Shown here in pieces: positions 50,155 through 59,170 of a DNA stretch of 64,000 bases. Numbering within the stretch: position 1 is the stretch's first letter; every line of letters begins with the position of its first letter. The stretch spans positions 1-64,000 of the forward strand of contig NZ_JBHRXI010000029.1 of the NCBI RefSeq assembly GCF_042648365.1. The letters are read 5' to 3'. Both the position numbers and the translations under genes were made by a program. Under the pieces are notes generated by a model. That model worked only from the letters and a program-made list of their open reading frames with translations. It was not told where the DNA came from and did not search any database. This stretch comes from Lutimaribacter_A marinistellae (GTDB lineage: Bacteria; Pseudomonadota; Alphaproteobacteria; Rhodobacterales; Rhodobacteraceae).

Positions 50155-51288
50155 TCAGCCTCCGGTGATAGACGCGATGTTGGCAAGCGGCGTCAGGCCG
50201 CCCGAAATGAGCGAGATCGTTTTGGTCCACTGCGCATAAGGCGCTTCGGTGACGTAGATGGTGTCTTCGTCGCGGACAACGAAATCACGCGCCATGAACA
50301 GCCCGTTTGGTTCGGTCAGGTTGAGCACGTAGACCATGCGCTGCGCTCCTTGAAGGTCGGTACGGCCAAGCACCTGGCCTGCGATCTCCGCAGGTTCGTT
50401 GCGGAACACGAAAACCCCAGTGGGATCCGACGAAAGCGAGAGCAAACCACCGACCTGTGCAATGGCCTCAAGCGCTGACAGGTCCTGCGTTTCGAACGGT
50501 ACGCGGGACTGGCTGGACATCGCGCCGAGCGCGGTAAAGGACCTCGTGTCCTGTTCGACGAGAATCTTGTCACCGCCACGCAGCGCGATATCGAGTTCGG
50601 GGTGGTTGAAAAGATCCTGATACCAGATCTTGCCCTGTTCATGACCGCGGATCACGGTAACCTCGGCGATTTCGGGTTCGATCGTGACACCGCCGGCCTG
50701 TGCCAGCATCGTTGCCAAGGTACGGGTCGGGCGTTCAATTGGGTAGACGCCTTGCGCACCGATTGCACCTGTCAGTGAAACGGTAGATCCGTCCCCTGCA
50801 AGGCGTCGCACCTGGACCTGCGGGTCCGGGGTCTGATCCTCGAGCTTGGAGGTAATCATTTCGCGCAATTGGTCGGGAGTGTTGCCAGAGGCGCGAACGC
50901 GACCGGCGTAAGGAACGAAGATAAAGCCAGCGCTGTCGACTTGCACTTCTTCGAGGACGGTTGCATTGGTGGCTTCTCCCGCCAGAAGCCCGTCATCGAC
51001 GTTTTCCCAGATCGTCAAGCCAAGCACATCACCTGGTCGGATCGTGTCCGACGTCAGGGTTCCGGCATTCTTGAACGTATCAGAGAAGCCAAAGGCGGGT
51101 ACGACGGCGGTGGCGCGTGTAACGCGGTCGTTCACTGACACGATGAATGCATCGCCTTCGCGTTGGACGGAGCCGGCAAAGATTTCGCGCTTGTTTGGGC
51201 CCACTTTGGGCAGTGAGCACGCGCCCACGATGCCCAACGCAGCAAGCAGGGCAATGGGCTTTGCCCATTGAACGGTAAGGGATTTCAC
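50155..51288 (-). CDS. Polysaccharide export outer-membrane lipoprotein (KpsD/Wza-like)
   Basis: The 377-residue protein has a lipoprotein signal (MKSLTVQWAKPIALLAALGIVGACS, lipid on Cys24), a Poly_export domain (RPGDVLGLTIWENVDDGLL near residue 90-105), and two SLBB-type repeats (GAIGAQGVYPIERPTRTLATMLAQAGG near 188; VGGLLSLSSDPTGVFVFRNEPAEI near 290). It forms the outer-membrane channel for capsule export. It lies between the KpsC- and KpsS-like genes on the same strand. Confidence 0.92.
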   Translation of the reverse strand: MKSLTVQWAKPIALLAALGIVGACSLPKVGPNKREIFAGSVQREGDAFIVSVNDRVTRATAVVPAFGFSDTFKNAGTLTSDTIRPGDVLGLTIWENVDDGLLAGEATNATVLEEVQVDSAGFIFVPYAGRVRASGNTPDQLREMITSKLEDQTPDPQVQVRRLAGDGSTVSLTGAIGAQGVYPIERPTRTLATMLAQAGGVTIEPEIAEVTVIRGHEQGKIWYQDLFNHPELDIALRGGDKILVEQDTRSFTALGAMSSQSRVPFETQDLSALEAIAQVGGLLSLSSDPTGVFVFRNEPAEIAGQVLGRTDLQGAQRMVYVLNLTEPNGLFMARDFVVRDEDTIYVTEAPYAQWTKTISLISGGLTPLANIASITGG

Positions 51289-51385
51289 TGCTCGGTCTCC
51301 TCGACCTTGTTATGTTTCTGCCTCGGTTTTTTGGGTCAAGCTATCGGAATCCGGATGAAAAATCCAGTCCCGCGGGCAGAAGCCG

Positions 51386-52675
51386 TCAGTTCACCAGCCG
51401 CAACTGTTGCCTTGGGGCCGCTGTGCCGGATTTCAGCGCGTCATAAGGATCTTCCGGCGACAGCATCATGTCGACCACCTGACGCAGCAATTGGCGGCGG
51501 CCCTTTCGGGAATAGAACCCGCCCGGCACCTGGCTCGTTTCCAGCAAGAACCGGCGATAATCCTTGTACGCGCGGGCATCAGGCCGCTGGGCTGCCGCAA
51601 AGAAATCTCGGATAGGCTGGGACGAGACGAATTCCGGTTTGGCATAGACGGCGCGACCGAAGACGCGGATCGGGATGCCGCGCCACAGCACTTGCTGGCC
51701 TGCGGTCGAATTGACCGTCACGGCCGTGCGCGTATCGTTGAGAAGTTGGGCAAGTTTACCGCCGCGCACGTAATGGACGCGTCCCTTGAGGCCGTGCAGC
51801 TTCGCCAACCGTCTGACTTCGCGCCGGATCGGGACGCGCCCATCTTCCAGCGGATGAGCCTTGACCACCAGGTGATGGTGTTTTGGGGCACTGCCAGCAA
51901 AGCCCTCGAAAACCTCTTCGAGAAATTCGGTCATCGAAGAAAACGGCGAATGGGCCTGGAAAGAACTGTCATGCTCCAGTTGCAGCAAGGCGAGATGGTA
52001 GGGGAAACCGCCGTTCCGGATGCGCATCGTTTCGAATTGGCGTTCGGCCCAGTGGGCAGGCATGAGCAGCAGGCGTGTCAGGTAGAGCTGAAATTCCTTG
52101 GCAACCGTCAGGCTGCGATGAGGACGAAAATTGCGATACCTGCCATTTCGAAACATCACGAACCAATGATAAAGCGCGCCATAGAACACATGCTGGCGCA
52201 TGTCGCCCCAGTGAGACGGCGGCAAGGGGGCTTCCATGTCGGACAACTCCAGCGCCGTCTGCATGTCGGCTACGTTCATGTCCATCAGGCGCGAATTGCC
52301 ATTCGAGCCATCGCGTTCATAGGTGACCCACCAAGGGCGCAGGTACCCCTCCTCGAACACATGGATTTTCAGGCCACGGGATCGGGCGATCTTGACTGCC
52401 TTGGCATGAACGGGACGCGTATCGCCATAAAGAACCAGATCCGTCACGCCCTTGGCGTTCAGCAGATTCTCCAACGTTGCGGGCCAGTCGTCGGAGGTGC
52501 CAAGGTACGGAATATAACTTTCCCGATCAAACCAGAATGCGCGGTCTCCAGCATTGAAGCCGACGCGCCATACTTCGGTTCCCGCCCTGCGAAGCATCTT
52601 GGCGAGCCCGTTAAAAAACGGTCCATGGGGGCCTTGCAGGAATAAGAAGACCCGTTTTCGGGTCGCCGAGCCGGG
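51386..52675 (-). CDS. KpsS-like capsule polysaccharide Kdo transferase
   Basis: From the ATG at 52675 (AAGGAAGG before it) the 429-residue protein has FLFLQGPHGPFFNGLAKML near residue 9, EVWRVGFNAGDRAFW, EEGYLRPWWVTYERDGSNG near 118, LEHDSSFQAHSPFSSM near 225, and PTRVFGRAVYAKPEF-like IPIRVFGRAVYAKPEF near 340. This matches KpsS/LipB-like proteins that start the capsule by adding the first Kdo to the lipid. It is the first gene (in transcription order) of the three-gene capsule set, which converges on ribD at one side and diverges from ribE at the other. The repeat-unit synthesis genes are not in the window. Confidence 0.88.
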   Translation of the reverse strand, partial: PGSATRKRVFLFLQGPHGPFFNGLAKMLRRAGTEVWRVGFNAGDRAFWFDRESYIPYLGTSDDWPATLENLLNAKGVTDLVLYGDTRPVHAKAVKIARSRGLKIHVFEEGYLRPWWVTYERDGSNGNSRLMDMNVADMQTALELSDMEAPLPPSHWGDMRQHVFYGALYHWFVMFRNGRYRNFRPHRSLTVAKEFQLYLTRLLLMPAHWAERQFETMRIRNGGFPYHLALLQLEHDSSFQAHSPFSSMTEFLEEVFEGFAGSAPKHHHLVVKAHPLEDGRVPIRREVRRLAKLHGLKGRVHYVRGGKLAQLLNDTRTAVTVNSTAGQQVLWRGIPIRVFGRAVYAKPEFVSSQPIRDFFAAAQRPDARAYKDYRRFLLETSQVPGGFYSRKGRRQLLRQVVDMMLSPEDPYDALKSGTAAPRQQLRLVN

Positions 52676-52842
52676 CATGATCCTTCCTTGTCGTCTCATT
52701 GCTGTGATCCGGCCAGTGGTAACGCGTCAATCCGGCAAAACTATGGCTCCATACGGGCGGCGCTGCAAGCCGGGCTTGCCGAGGGCCGGGTGGCTGTTTA
52801 CCTCGTGGGGCAGAGCTCTGAACCGGTAAGGGAGTCCGCATC

Positions 52843-53430
52843 ATGTTCACTGGCATCGTCACCGATATCGGCACCGTCGTCGAAACCGAGCAGGCAGGCG
52901 ATCTGCGCGCCCGGATCCGGACGAGCTATGACACCGCGACGATTGACATAGGTGCGTCGATCGCGAGCGACGGTGTGTGTCTGACCGTGGTGGATCTGGG
53001 ACCCGATTGGTACGACGTAGAGATAAGCGCTGAAACGGTCTCCAAGACGAATCTTGACACTTGGACGCCTGGAAAGCGCGTGAACCTCGAGCGCGCGCTC
53101 AAGGTCGGGGATGAGCTGGGCGGCCATATCGTTTCGGGGCATGTCGACGGCGTGGCCGAAATCGTTGGTATGAAGGATGAAGGCGACAGCACACGGGTGA
53201 CCTTGCGCGCCCCGGATGCGCTCGCACGATTTATCGCTCCTAAAGGGTCGGTTGCATTGAACGGGACGTCGCTGACCGTGAACGAGGTGAATGGAACGGA
53301 GTTCGGTATCAATTTCATTCCGCACACCAAGGAAGTCACCACTTGGGGTGATGCCAAAACAGGTGATCGGATCAATCTGGAGATCGATACACTTGCCCGC
53401 TACGTCGCACGATTGGCCGAGATCGGCTGA
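52843..53430 (+). CDS. ribE: Riboflavin synthase alpha subunit
   Basis: The 195-residue enzyme dismutates two lumazines to riboflavin. It has the two homologous beta-barrel halves: MFTGIVTDIGTV, SIASDGVCLTVVDLG, then KVGDELGGHIVSGHVDGVAEI and SVALNGTSLTVNEVNG, NFIPHTKEVTTWG. GGGAGTCCGCATC precedes the ATG. It is separated from ribD by the capsule genes and from the RibB gene by the tungstate operon. Confidence 0.96.
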   Translation: MFTGIVTDIGTVVETEQAGDLRARIRTSYDTATIDIGASIASDGVCLTVVDLGPDWYDVEISAETVSKTNLDTWTPGKRVNLERALKVGDELGGHIVSGHVDGVAEIVGMKDEGDSTRVTLRAPDALARFIAPKGSVALNGTSLTVNEVNGTEFGINFIPHTKEVTTWGDAKTGDRINLEIDTLARYVARLAEIG

Positions 53431-53526
53431 GGTTTCCTTTCCGGCCAGGCCTGCGTCGGTTGCTGGCACACCCCGGTACGAGTTCGAAGACGCGTTCGCG
53501 AGACCAAAGGCATAGGTGGTTCTAGG

Positions 53527-54417
53527 CTATCCGTTCCAGAGGACAGTGCCTAGTTCGCCAACGTCATAGCCGCCGGTTTCAGTTGCGCGTCGCGCGAAGG
53601 CGTCACCTTTGAGAAACTGAAGCAGCGTCTGGAACGGCGGTTCGAACCAGGCTTTCCTGTCGACAAGCAAGCCGAACTGTTCGTCGATAATCGGCAGAAA
53701 TGAAAGGCCATAACTTTGCGCCACCGCTTCCAGGCCGAATGCCACATCCGCGGTGCCCCTTCGCACGGCCTCGACCGCCGTATCCTCGGTCCGTGCTGTT
53801 TCGGCAAACTCCAACTGCCCGATGTCGACCCCCGCACGCTCGGCAAGGTGACGGAAAAGCCTGTCTGTCCCTGATTCAGGCTGTCGTGGGACGATTCGGC
53901 AGCCTGCAACATCCGCCAATTCGCGGAACGGTCCTGCGTCGGGGCGGAAGACAAGGCCCCGTCGGCGTACAGCGAAGGAGATCAGCACCGAGTTACGCTG
54001 CGCTGCGGCCTGCGCAACCAGTGACGTGTTCCAACTGTCGTTTTCCGGGTCATGAACATGCAGCCCGGCCGACATTCCCTCTCCGCGCAAGAACCTGTCC
54101 AACCCGTCGAGCGAGCCATCGAAAAACGTGGCCAAGCCGCAGCGTGATTGCCGGATTGCCCAATCGAGAAGCGGATCGTGGCTGCCCAGTACGATGGGCG
54201 GAAGCTTGACGGGCGCACTGCCGACACCGCCGGTTTTTGCGCCCGCGATCCAGGCGCGTATCTCTTCCGCCGGAAAGAGCAGTTTGCCTGTCGCACGAGA
54301 GCAGGGGACGGCGCCCGAAGCGGCCAGGTCATAAACCTTTCGTTCTTTCAGGCGCAGCAGTTCAGCCAATTCCTTGACGGTCAGGTATTCGTGATCGGGA
54401 AAGCCGGTGTCGGTCAT
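53527..54417 (-). CDS. HTH / periplasmic-binding-protein-like fused regulator, probably for the tungstate operon
   Basis: The 296-residue protein has an excisionase-type helix-turn-helix domain at residues 8-60 (EYLTVKELAELLRLKERKVYDLAASGAV). A PBP-like domain follows (from about 70, with SHDPLLDWAIRQSR, ADVAGCRIVPRQPESGTDRLF, and RGTADVAFGLEAVAQSYG), homologous to the ligand-binding fold of molybdate/tungstate binding proteins. Such fusions sense the anion directly. It is the last gene of tupBCA and 27 bases from tupA, so feedback on the transporter is the natural idea. ModE is absent here. Confidence 0.82.
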   Translation of the reverse strand: MTDTGFPDHEYLTVKELAELLRLKERKVYDLAASGAVPCSRATGKLLFPAEEIRAWIAGAKTGGVGSAPVKLPPIVLGSHDPLLDWAIRQSRCGLATFFDGSLDGLDRFLRGEGMSAGLHVHDPENDSWNTSLVAQAAAQRNSVLISFAVRRRGLVFRPDAGPFRELADVAGCRIVPRQPESGTDRLFRHLAERAGVDIGQLEFAETARTEDTAVEAVRRGTADVAFGLEAVAQSYGLSFLPIIDEQFGLLVDRKAWFEPPFQTLLQFLKGDAFARRATETGGYDVGELGTVLWNG

Positions 54418-54444
54418 GATGGTCAGAGCCTTCCTTGAACTGGT

Positions 54445-55263
54445 TCACTCTTGGGGCGCATTTGGAAAAAACAATTGTTGTCCGCCGACTTCATGGCTGG
54501 CAATGGCGCCTTGACCTTCATCCGACATCAACCAGTCGGCAAAGGTCAGCGCGGCCTCTGCATTCACGTTCGGGCATTTCTTGGGATTCACGGGGATCAC
54601 GCCATACTGATTGAACAGGTCGCTGTCGCCCTCGACCCGGATCGCGTAGTCCTGCTTGTTGGCAAAGCTGATCCAGGTTGCCCGGTCCGTCATTGCGTAC
54701 GCGCCCATGCCGATCGCGGCGTTAAGCGTCGCACCCATGCCAGAGCCTGTTTCGCGGTACCAGGTGCCACTGGCTTTTGTGGGATCTATGCCCGCTCGGG
54801 TCCACAGCGCAACTTCCTTCTTGTGGGTGCCGCTGTCGTCCCCACGCGATGCGAAGAGCGCTTCGCTTTCCGATATTCGCGCAAGGGCAGCCGCGGCCTC
54901 ATCCATCCCGTCAATGCTGGCGGGGTCGGCCTCGGGTCCGACAAGAATAAAATCGTTATACATCAGATCGGTACGCGCCGTTCCGAACCCTTCCGCCACA
55001 AAAGCTTCCTCGGCGCTTTTTGCATGTACAAGCAGCAGGTCCCCATCGCAGTTGCGCGCGTTTCGGATGGCTTGGCCGGTGCCGACTGCGACGACGTTGA
55101 CGCGAATACCGGTCTTTTGCTCGAACAATGGCAGGATATGGTCGTAGAGACCTGAATTTGCAGTCGAGGTCGTGGACTGTACGATGATCGATTTGTCCTG
55201 CGCGGTTGCAGTACCGGCCAGCAGAAGGCTGAAAGCAACCGTGCCGAGGATCTTTACGAGCAT
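54445..55263 (-). CDS. tupA: Tungstate ABC transporter substrate-binding protein TupA
   Basis: The 272-residue periplasmic protein has a signal peptide (MLVKILGTVAFSLLLAGTATA) and the TupA pattern: SIIVQSTTSTANSGLYDHILP, VVAVGTGQAIRNARNCDGDLLLVH, DLMYNDFILVGPEADP, FASRGDDSGTHKKEV and TLNAAIGMGAYAMTD. TTSTANSGL with SGT/K residues ligate the oxyanion. Tungstate is preferred by family; molybdate or another oxyanion is possible. The operon is tupB-tupC-tupA-regulator. Confidence 0.9.
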   Translation of the reverse strand: MLVKILGTVAFSLLLAGTATAQDKSIIVQSTTSTANSGLYDHILPLFEQKTGIRVNVVAVGTGQAIRNARNCDGDLLLVHAKSAEEAFVAEGFGTARTDLMYNDFILVGPEADPASIDGMDEAAAALARISESEALFASRGDDSGTHKKEVALWTRAGIDPTKASGTWYRETGSGMGATLNAAIGMGAYAMTDRATWISFANKQDYAIRVEGDSDLFNQYGVIPVNPKKCPNVNAEAALTFADWLMSDEGQGAIASHEVGGQQLFFPNAPQE

Positions 55264-55289
55264 GTTTGGTTTCCTTGTTTGATTTGGAC

Positions 55290-56045
55290 TCAGACGACGA
55301 TCCGGCCTTCTACGTAGTGTCGCGCTTCAGCGCTGCGGGGGTGAGGAAAGAACTCGACGGCCGGGCTGTGTTCGACAACTCGTCCATGGTGGAGGAATAC
55401 GACGTCATCGGCCAATCGCCGTGCCTGTCCCACATCGTGTGTCACAAAGACGAGCCGCATCCCCGACCTGCATGTTTCGCACAGGATCTCCTCGAAAGCC
55501 TGAACCGAAGCAGGATCGAGGCTTGCCGTCGGTTCATCGAGCAGGAGGACCTCGGGTTCGGTCGCGAGTGCTCGGGCCAGGGCAAGGCGCTGCGCTTCGC
55601 CGCCCGACAACAGGCGTGCCGGTTGGCGCGCTTTGTGGGCAAGGCCGACCTGCGCAAGCAGTTTGTCGCGGCGGTTCGGATCCTTGCCGCGAGCCTTCAG
55701 AACGAAGTCGATATTGGCTGCGACCGACCGACGCAAAAGCACCGGTTTCTGAAAAACGAGGGCCTGCCGTCCGGTTGCCGCCTCGGCGGGAATGTCGCCC
55801 CAGGTAATCCGGCCAGAAGAGGGGGCAAGCAGGCCGTGAAGGAGTTTGAGTAAGAGGCTCTTTCCGGCGCCATTCGGGCCCATGATCATGGTGCAGCCTG
55901 TTGCGCCAAGGTCGAGCGACATGGCGTCCAGCACGGTTGCACCTCCCAGGCGGAGCGTAAGATCGCGCACCTCGAGTGGAAAGAGGGGCGACCGACGGGC
56001 CTGCCGGGCGATCGGCGCGAAAGGCAGGGCCGTCATGTCAGACAT
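55290..56045 (-). CDS. tupC: Tungstate ABC transporter ATPase TupC
   Basis: The 251-residue ATPase has Walker A MGPNGAGKSLLLKLLHG near residue 50, the signature LLSGGEAQRLALARAL near 140, Walker B VLLLDEPTASLD near 160, and the switch His in VFVTHDVGQARR. It drives uptake through TupB. Its start overlaps tupB by 8 bases; an ATG three codons in is an alternative. Confidence 0.92.
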   Translation of the reverse strand: MSDMTALPFAPIARQARRSPLFPLEVRDLTLRLGGATVLDAMSLDLGATGCTMIMGPNGAGKSLLLKLLHGLLAPSSGRITWGDIPAEAATGRQALVFQKPVLLRRSVAANIDFVLKARGKDPNRRDKLLAQVGLAHKARQPARLLSGGEAQRLALARALATEPEVLLLDEPTASLDPASVQAFEEILCETCRSGMRLVFVTHDVGQARRLADDVVFLHHGRVVEHSPAVEFFPHPRSAEARHYVEGRIVV

Positions 56046-56736
56046 GGGCCTGCCTCGCTGCGGTCAGGCGAACCGACTGAACCGCTGCATTCACACCCAG
56101 GGCGATGACCAAGAGAACGATTCCGAGCGCCAGAGCCATCGCCAAGTCCCCCTTGGACGTTTCTAGGGCGATAGCGGTGGTCATCACGCGGGTCAGGTGA
56201 TCAATGTTGCCCCCGACGATAATCACTGCGCCGACCTCGGCAATTGCACGGCCGAAACCCGCGAGCGCAACAGTGATCAAAGAAAATCTTGCGTCCCAAA
56301 GCAGCGCTTGAACGATTTGCGCTCGGCTGAGGCAGAGCGAGCGGAATTGCTCGGCATATTCACCGTGCAGATCCTCGAGTACCTGGCGGGAAAGCGCTGC
56401 TACGATCGGGGCGATCAGTATCGTCTGGGCGATGATCATTGCGCTGGGGGTATAAAGCAGCCCGAGGAAGCCAAGCGGACCGGATCGCGAGAGGTGCAAA
56501 TACACGAGAAGGCCCACAACTACGGGCGGCAACCCCATCAGTGCATTCATGACCACCAGCAAGGCGTGTCGACCGCGAAACCGCGCGATTGCTATCAAGG
56601 CTCCGAGCGGCAAGCCAATCGCGCAGGCCAGAATAGTAGCGATGAGGCTCACCCGCAAAGAGAGAAACACGATCTCGACAAGATCAGCGTCGCCAGAGAT
56701 CACCAAGGACAACGCGAGGCCAAAGGCTTCTCCCAT
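56038..56736 (-). CDS. tupB: Tungstate ABC transporter permease TupB
   Basis: From the ATG at 56736 (GGGAGAG 10 bases before it; a TTG at 56745 is too close to that site) the 232-residue protein has the MetI-like permease fold with five or six membrane helices (VFLSLRVSLIATILACAIGLPLGALIA, VVMNALMGLPPVVVGLLVYLHL) and the EAA-like loop EYAEQFRSLCLSRAQ-IVQALLWDARF near residue 130-155. It forms the inner-membrane channel of TupABC. Confidence 0.9.
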   Translation of the reverse strand: MGEAFGLALSLVISGDADLVEIVFLSLRVSLIATILACAIGLPLGALIAIARFRGRHALLVVMNALMGLPPVVVGLLVYLHLSRSGPLGFLGLLYTPSAMIIAQTILIAPIVAALSRQVLEDLHGEYAEQFRSLCLSRAQIVQALLWDARFSLITVALAGFGRAIAEVGAVIIVGGNIDHLTRVMTTAIALETSKGDLAMALALGIVLLVIALGVNAAVQSVRLTAARQAHV

Positions 56737-56879
56737 GCTTTGCAAACTCTCCCGATATGCGCAAAATTTTCGGACAGTCGGAGGTTACGCATGTGTACTC
56801 GGCTTGATCAAGCCATAAAACCCTTCACATCGTGTGATTTGATCAGTGCAAAATTTCCGCACTGCTCTCGTATGTCGGT

Positions 56880-57875
56880 TCAGTTCGCCGGAAGTGGGAA
56901 AGTTATCGATACGCTGGTACCTGTTGTATCCGAATTTGCGCGCATTTCACCGCCGAGGTCCGCAACGAAAGCCTCAATCAGTTGCATACCAAGCCCTGTG
57001 CCCTTGGACGCGCCTTTGACTTTCTGACCACGCCCGTCGTCCTCTATTTCGAGGCGTGCGCAGCCTTCACGACGCCAAAGTGCCACGCGGACATGCCCGG
57101 AATCTCCGGCCTTAAAGCCGTGTTTGAGGGAATTTGTGACCAACTCGTTCACGATCAAGCCTATCGGAACTGCCAGGCGGCTCGGCAGGGTCAATTCCTC
57201 TATCTCCGACAGGATGCTGATCTTGCCGCCCTGAACGAGCGAACCTCGCAACCCGTCGACGATACCCTCTATGTATGGCGCTGCGGAGATCTCGGAGATT
57301 GCCCCAGCATCGCTGATGACGTCATAGAGTTGCGCCAAGGCCGCGATACGAAGCTGCACCCGTGACAAGGCTTCGCGCGCTTCACCCGATTGGCCGCGCG
57401 CCTCCATCGACACGATCGAAGAAATCATCGCAAGGCTGTTCTTAACCCGGTGGCTGAGCTCGGCAAACAATCTTTGCGATGCTTCCAGAGCCTCTGCGCG
57501 CGCCTGTTCCGCCAGTTTCCTGGCCGTCACGTCCCGAAAAAGTATCCATAGCTGGCCGTGAACAGGGCCGGGCGCTGCGTGGACCTCGAACCAGCGACCC
57601 ATCGGCACAGCGCTATTCTCGAAATGCAGCGTTTCGCGCCCTATGCCGACGCGGGCATAGGAGTCTATCCAGTGTTGTTCGAGGTCGGGTACCAGTTGGC
57701 GCGCGGTATGTCCTTTGGCGTTTGCAAGTCCGGTCATCTCTTCGAATTGAGCGTTGATATCGACAAAGAGGTAATCGACCGGACGGCCATCGCCATCGGT
57801 CACGATTTCGCAAAGGCAGAGGCCATCGCCGGTCAGCGAGGTCACCGCCGGAAAAAGATCACGGGACATTGACAT
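56880..57875 (-). CDS. PAS-HWE/HisKA_2 sensor histidine kinase
   Basis: The 331-residue soluble kinase has a PAS domain (residues 15-120: DYLFVDINAQFEEMTGL, RWFEVHAAPGPVHGQLWILFRDVT), a HisKA_2/HWE dimerisation segment with ELSHRVKNSLAMISSIVSM near residue 140-158 (phospho His in SHRVKN), and a HATPase domain (VNELVTNSLKHGF near 245, KGTGLGMQLIEAFVADLGG near 300). It has no transmembrane helix, unlike the kinase at 8211-9962. Kinases of this family often act on PhyR. No receiver partner lies beside it, so PhyR (50 kb away) is one possible target. Confidence 0.88.
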   Translation of the reverse strand: MSMSRDLFPAVTSLTGDGLCLCEIVTDGDGRPVDYLFVDINAQFEEMTGLANAKGHTARQLVPDLEQHWIDSYARVGIGRETLHFENSAVPMGRWFEVHAAPGPVHGQLWILFRDVTARKLAEQARAEALEASQRLFAELSHRVKNSLAMISSIVSMEARGQSGEAREALSRVQLRIAALAQLYDVISDAGAISEISAAPYIEGIVDGLRGSLVQGGKISILSEIEELTLPSRLAVPIGLIVNELVTNSLKHGFKAGDSGHVRVALWRREGCARLEIEDDGRGQKVKGASKGTGLGMQLIEAFVADLGGEMRANSDTTGTSVSITFPLPAN

Positions 57876-58046
57876 TGCAGCTTGGTCGATTGGTCGAACT
57901 GTTTTTCCCGTATGTCATTTTACATACGCTTCGGCCTGCCGCAAAGCACAAGTGCGGCGCGTCGAAGCGCATCTGCGGCACTGGCATTTGCCGCGTCCGT
58001 GGTCTATTTGCGCAGATGACATGAAAGAGCATAAAGGCGCGATCAG

Positions 58047-59165
58047 ATGAGCTTTGAGACACCGGGCCCGGTCGAGGCGGGATTACGCGACGCGATCAGC
58101 CCCATCGAGGAGATCATCGACGAGGCGCGCAAGGGCCGTATGTTCATCCTGGTCGATCACGAGGATCGCGAGAACGAGGGCGACCTTGTGATACCTGCGG
58201 AGTTTGCCGATGCCGAAGTGGTCAACTTCATGGCGACCCATGGCCGCGGTTTGATCTGCCTGCCGATGGAGGCGGAAAGGATCGAGCGGTTGGGGCTGCC
58301 GATGATGGCGGTGAACAATTCCTCGCGGCACGAAACGGCATTCACAGTGTCGATCGAAGCCCGCGAAGGCGTGTCGACGGGAATTTCGGCTGCAGATCGC
58401 GCGCTTACCATCAAGACGGCGATCAACGAACAGAACACCATGGCCAGCCTTGCCACGCCGGGCCACGTGTTTCCTTTGCGCGCGAAACGAGGTGGCGTGC
58501 TGGTGCGTGCAGGCCATACCGAGGCCGCGGTCGATATCTCGCGCCTGGCAGGTCTGCACCCTTCCGGTGTGATTTGCGAGATCATGAAAGAGGACGGGAC
58601 GATGGCCCGCCTTCCCGATCTCGTTGAATTCGCGAAGAAACACGGCATGAAGATCGGGACGATCAGCGACCTGATCAGCTATCGCGCCCGCAACGACAAC
58701 CTCGTCGATGAAACCGGTAGGCACATGGTCAAGTCGGAGTTCGGAGGCGAATGGGAGATGCGGCTCTTTACCGACCGGACACATGGAATCGAGCACGTGG
58801 CGATGATCAAGGGTGATATTTCGACTCCTGAACCGGTCCTGACGCGGACGCATGCCCTGCACGAAGCGACCGACATTCTTGGGCTGGGGCCGAAATCGGC
58901 GCGTCAATTGCCACGCGCGATGGAGCGCATTGCCGAGGAAGGGCGTGGCGTTGTCTGCCTGTTCCGCCAGCCGAGAAACGCGCTGTATGCCAGCGAAGGT
59001 GACGAGGTGCGGACCATCAAGCAGACAGGGACCGGGGCTCAGATCCTCTCGAAGCTCGGGATAAAGGAACTCGTCCTCCTGACGGATTCGCCCGCGACGA
59101 AATATGTAGGGCTCGACGCTTACGGGCTGACTATTGTCGGGTCTCGTCCGATCTTGAAGGATTGA
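58047..59165 (+). CDS. ribB: RibB (DHBP synthase) fused to a degenerate GTP cyclohydrolase II domain
   Basis: The 372-residue protein has an intact DHBP synthase domain (FILVDHEDRENEGDLVIPAEFAD, MATHGRGLICLPM, RAGHTEAAVDISRLAG and the His-Pro-SGVICEI segment), making the butanone phosphate for riboflavin. The C-terminal half is RibA-like in length, but the zinc cysteines are gone (RTHALHEATDILGLGP where C-x10-C-x-C should be) and the YLRQEGRG motif reads FRQPRNA. This domain should not act as GTP cyclohydrolase II. The cell needs another ribA elsewhere. The gene is followed by ribH and nusB. Confidence 0.92.
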   Translation: MSFETPGPVEAGLRDAISPIEEIIDEARKGRMFILVDHEDRENEGDLVIPAEFADAEVVNFMATHGRGLICLPMEAERIERLGLPMMAVNNSSRHETAFTVSIEAREGVSTGISAADRALTIKTAINEQNTMASLATPGHVFPLRAKRGGVLVRAGHTEAAVDISRLAGLHPSGVICEIMKEDGTMARLPDLVEFAKKHGMKIGTISDLISYRARNDNLVDETGRHMVKSEFGGEWEMRLFTDRTHGIEHVAMIKGDISTPEPVLTRTHALHEATDILGLGPKSARQLPRAMERIAEEGRGVVCLFRQPRNALYASEGDEVRTIKQTGTGAQILSKLGIKELVLLTDSPATKYVGLDAYGLTIVGSRPILKD

Positions 59166-59170
59166 TTGAA

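Noticed and set aside
52700..53526. FMN riboswitch for riboflavin genes
   Set aside because: Neither the ribE nor the ribB upstream region (57876-58046) shows the conserved RFN element blocks.
56737..56879. Molybdenum/tungsten cofactor riboswitch before tupB
   Set aside because: No conserved stem pattern could be recognised; the region is short and shared with the end of the kinase gene.
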